A DNA stretch of 13,965 bases from positions 1 through 13,965 of the forward strand of contig JAICIG010000198.1 in the NCBI GenBank assembly GCA_025924495.1, in the 5' to 3' direction. Origin of the DNA: Pirellulales bacterium (GTDB taxonomy: Bacteria; Planctomycetota; Planctomycetia; Pirellulales; JAICIG01). Below the pieces are notes generated by a model. The model did no database searches. It was not told where the DNA came from and saw nothing but the letters and a program-made list of their open reading frames with translations. The position numbers and the translations under genes were made by a program. Below are positions 11,408-13,965 of the stretch, in pieces. The stretch's first letter is position 1, and every line of letters starts with the position of its first letter.

Positions 11408-13965
11408 GTGCAATTCTTCAAACGCTGGCAGACGAACGTCAAGAAGAACCGCAGGCGCATGCCGCGAGCGTCGCGCCGGACCGTCCTGAACCTCCAAAAT
11501 CTCGAGCGCCGAGAACTTTTCTCGATCTCGCCCATCGCGCCCCCGCCGATCGTTGCGAATCCCGGGCCGCTCGAGCCCACGACCATGACCGAATTGGCCC
11601 AGCAACAACAGCAAGCGGGAAATCTGCCGCTTCGCACCGCTCCGACGACTATTTACCTCAATTTCGACGGCTGGAACGACTGTCCCTACAACAAGAACAA
11701 GGACGTCGCTCCGTTTCAAGGAGACTTCACGGCGATCCAAGACATACTGTACCGCACCTCGGAGGTGTTCGCCCCCTTCGACGTCCGCGTGCAGCAGATC
11801 TCGGGAAATGGAGTGATTTCCGACGAGCCGGGGGCCACCACCATCTTCGTCAACCCGACCTTCAATCACTACGACTTCACGCCCACCGCGTTCATGGACT
11901 ATCCCTGCACCGACAATCCCAACGGGGGCACAAGCCACATCCTGAATGGCGACTACAGCGGCGACGTCGCCTTTGTTTGCCCGGATGCCGGGGGCGACTC
12001 GGGGACTGCCGCGGGAATTGCGCATGAAGCGGGCCATACCTTCGGCCTGGCGCACGTGCGCGCCGACGGCAAGGCGGATTACACGAACGGCACGTTCAAC
12101 AATGTGACCTTCAGCAACGACCTGCCGCCCGACGTGATGAGCTACGACAGCCCGAACGACTTCTTCAGCAATAGCGACTTCAATGTGACGATTGCGAACA
12201 ACAACGGCACGTCGATCAACCCGACTCCCGGCTTCGCGCCCGACTATCAGGGAGAAGCCATCAGCACGCAGGATTCCTTCACTTACCTGCAGACGGTGCT
12301 GGGCGCCCGCCCCGCCGCGAGCAACGTCGCGGTGGTCGATCAGGGGCAGTCCACACTCGGACGGATCAGAAACGTGGTCGACCCGGGCTATTACAGCGAG
12401 ACTCCCAGCATCCACCCTGTCTACATTGGCTTGTCTGCGTCTGTCAGCGGGACCTTGCAGACGGGCGACTACGCGGCGTATGAATTCTTGGCCGCCACCT
12501 CGCCGTTCCACCAGCCGATGTCGGTCATGGAGACCGGCGGCGTCGACCAGAACTTCCTCATTTTGGACCTGACCGAGGGCAAGCCGGTTGCTTACTCCGA
12601 CCAAGGCTACGTCGATTTTCAGGCAAACGAGCTCGATTCTTACGCCATCATCGTGAGCTGCCGGCAAGGCGAATCGGGCGCGTTCAGCTTCAACTTCGGC
12701 GCGACCGGCGTCGGCGTCAATTTGCAGGGCAGGGACTTCACTTTGACCGACGCCAACCAGCACGTGACGGGCCATCTCAACGTCACCGGACAAACCGGCG
12801 CTGCGGTGACCGGCACGTTTACGCCTAATGACGGCACGAACCTCGCCGTGCCCGTCACCGGGCATGTTGGGCCGGCGGTTGACGGAGTCACGGGCTTCAT
12901 CTTCTCGGGCGCGGAGAACGACTCCAAGTATTTTCATAACGAGCCGGACGCCGATGATGTGTACATCGACACGGCCCACCGGGTGAACTTTACCGGCCAC
13001 ATCACGCTGCAGCCACGCCTGATGCCGATCAACGATGCGCTCTCCGGTCGCGGCACGTACGTCGTCACCGTGACAAACACGACCTACGACGCTCATGGGC
13101 ATAGCAACCGTCATACCAGTCAGGTCACGGAGAATTCCTCTTTCGTCGGGGGATCAGCCCCGTTTGTCAACGTCTCCAAGATTGACGACTCGACCAACAG
13201 CCTTCCGCCCACGGCGACCGCAGACACATACGTGCTTGGACCCAGCGGCCCTTATCAGGTTTCGGCCAACCTGGGCGTGCTGGCCAACGACGTTTCCGGC
13301 GACGGCCAGCCGCTGACGGCGACGCTGGTCTCGAAGCCTTCGCACGGCACGTTGACGTTGAACGCCGACGGTTCCTTCGCCTACACGCCTGACGCGACCT
13401 TCAAGGGACTCGACCAATTCACCTATCAGGCCGGCGACAACGGCGTCGAAAGCAAGACCGTTACCGTCACGTTGTTGTCGTATCACGCCAGCCTGGTCGA
13501 TAAGCTTTATCACCAGGTGCTCGGCCGTGCGGCGGAAGACGACGGCCTGGTCTATTGGGCCGGGCAACTCGACGCAGGGCAGCCTCTGGACGTCGTCGCG
13601 AAGGGCATCTTCAATAGCGCCGAACGGCTCGATCCGCTCGTGAATCAGTTTTACCAGCAGTATCTGGGACGCGACACGGACCCTAGCGGCCTGGCCCACT
13701 GGGTGCAAGACTGGCAAGCGAAGGGCGACCCGCGCGACGTGGTAGACAGCCTGCTCGCCTCGCAGGAATTCTTTAATGACGCCGGCGATACCGACTCGGG
13801 TTACATCAGTCTGCTCTACCAACGCGTATTGCAACGCACCGCAGACCAGAGCGGACTTGACTACTGGGCCGGACAGATAGCTTCGCCGGCGGGCGGAAGC
13901 CGCCAGCAGATTGCTTCGCGGTTTTATGACACGCACGAGAAGCATGCCGACCTGGTCGATTTCCT
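11408..13965 (+). CDS. Surface metzincin-type metalloprotease with cadherin-like domain and DUF4214 repeats, open at the window end
   Basis: The frame runs from GTG 11408 to the window edge without a stop, giving 852 residues so far. The N-terminus is basic with no hydrophobic signal peptide, then carries LNLQNLERRELFS, a LEPR-XLL-like element typical of large planctomycete surface proteins. Residues about 78-300 are the protease domain: HEAGHTFGLAH at 206-216 is the long zinc motif HExxHxxGxxH, with Glu207 as the expected catalytic base, and VMSYDS at 243-248 supplies the metzincin Met-turn. Residues 300-590 are beta-rich and unassigned. Residues 600-690 are a bacterial cadherin-like/Ig-like domain (LANDVSGDGQPL, GTLTLNADGSFAYTPD). 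From 694 onward lie DUF4214 repeats (YHQVLGRAAEDDGLVYW, YQQYLGRDTDPSGLAHW, YQRVLQRTADQSGLDYW). It probably cleaves extracellular protein, but the substrate is unknown. Confidence 0.88.
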   Translation, partial: MQFFKRWQTNVKKNRRRMPRASRRTVLNLQNLERRELFSISPIAPPPIVANPGPLEPTTMTELAQQQQQAGNLPLRTAPTTIYLNFDGWNDCPYNKNKDVAPFQGDFTAIQDILYRTSEVFAPFDVRVQQISGNGVISDEPGATTIFVNPTFNHYDFTPTAFMDYPCTDNPNGGTSHILNGDYSGDVAFVCPDAGGDSGTAAGIAHEAGHTFGLAHVRADGKADYTNGTFNNVTFSNDLPPDVMSYDSPNDFFSNSDFNVTIANNNGTSINPTPGFAPDYQGEAISTQDSFTYLQTVLGARPAASNVAVVDQGQSTLGRIRNVVDPGYYSETPSIHPVYIGLSASVSGTLQTGDYAAYEFLAATSPFHQPMSVMETGGVDQNFLILDLTEGKPVAYSDQGYVDFQANELDSYAIIVSCRQGESGAFSFNFGATGVGVNLQGRDFTLTDANQHVTGHLNVTGQTGAAVTGTFTPNDGTNLAVPVTGHVGPAVDGVTGFIFSGAENDSKYFHNEPDADDVYIDTAHRVNFTGHITLQPRLMPINDALSGRGTYVVTVTNTTYDAHGHSNRHTSQVTENSSFVGGSAPFVNVSKIDDSTNSLPPTATADTYVLGPSGPYQVSANLGVLANDVSGDGQPLTATLVSKPSHGTLTLNADGSFAYTPDATFKGLDQFTYQAGDNGVESKTVTVTLLSYHASLVDKLYHQVLGRAAEDDGLVYWAGQLDAGQPLDVVAKGIFNSAERLDPLVNQFYQQYLGRDTDPSGLAHWVQDWQAKGDPRDVVDSLLASQEFFNDAGDTDSGYISLLYQRVLQRTADQSGLDYWAGQIASPAGGSRQQIASRFYDTHEKHADLVDF

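Noticed and set aside
11311..12027. 238-codon plus-strand frame overlapping the start of the protease gene
   Set aside because: The product is arginine/histidine-rich with no motif. The overlapping frame from GTG 11408 has the zinc motif, the Met-turn and a good ribosome binding site.
11300..13114. 604-codon frame on the minus strand opposite the metalloprotease
   Set aside because: It is the antisense shadow of a GC-rich gene. The plus strand encodes clear catalytic and repeat motifs through the whole stretch, and the minus product is valine/arginine-rich with no family features.

Overview
The window looks like a chromosomal segment of a planctomycete, most likely Pirellulales-like. The evidence is protein style, not a marker gene. 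Two long proteins open with the planctomycetal J-like signature (FDPY..WLGI....PPNHY). One surface protein carries a LEPR-XLL-like N-terminus (LERRELF) with DUF4214 repeats. The window also holds an NPCBM domain, discoidin-like and LamG/DUF1080-like beta domains, a formylglycine-generating-enzyme (FGE) fold protein, and a membrane protein fused to leucine-rich repeats (LRR). Most of the DNA is GC-rich. I see no tRNA, rRNA, CRISPR array or intact insertion sequence.

Layout. 1-408 (+) is the 3' part of an unrecognised acidic protein. 417-695 (+) encodes only the C-terminal half of a macro domain. 1112-2959 (+) is a polytopic membrane protein with C-terminal LRRs. 3318-4898 (-) is a secreted protein with a helical repeat region followed by a degenerate FGE-fold domain. 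5648-8032 (+) and 8433-10817 (+) are two 794-residue proteins in tandem. Both have a cytoplasmic J-like domain, a proline-rich linker, one transmembrane helix and a large extracytoplasmic region, but their extracytoplasmic domains are unrelated. 11408 to the right edge (+) is a large cell-surface metzincin-type metalloprotease with a cadherin-like domain and DUF4214 repeats, open at the window end. The gaps between genes are long (about 350-750 bases) and contain little; two of them hold decayed coding sequence or very short reading frames.

How the genes may work together. No operon pathway is evident. The shared theme is the cell envelope: membrane proteins projecting binding domains, a secreted repeat/FGE-fold protein and a surface protease. 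The helical module of the 3318-4898 protein recurs in the 5648-8032 protein, which ties these two neighbours together by domain content. The region also shows repeated remodelling: a macro domain without its N-terminal half, a sharp composition change exactly at a domain boundary in the FGE-fold gene, and an in-frame remnant of a third LamG-like repeat directly after the stop codon of the 8433-10817 gene. I did not find a convincing undescribed multi-gene system. The most novel points are the tandem J-like receptor pair and the traces of modular domain gain and loss.
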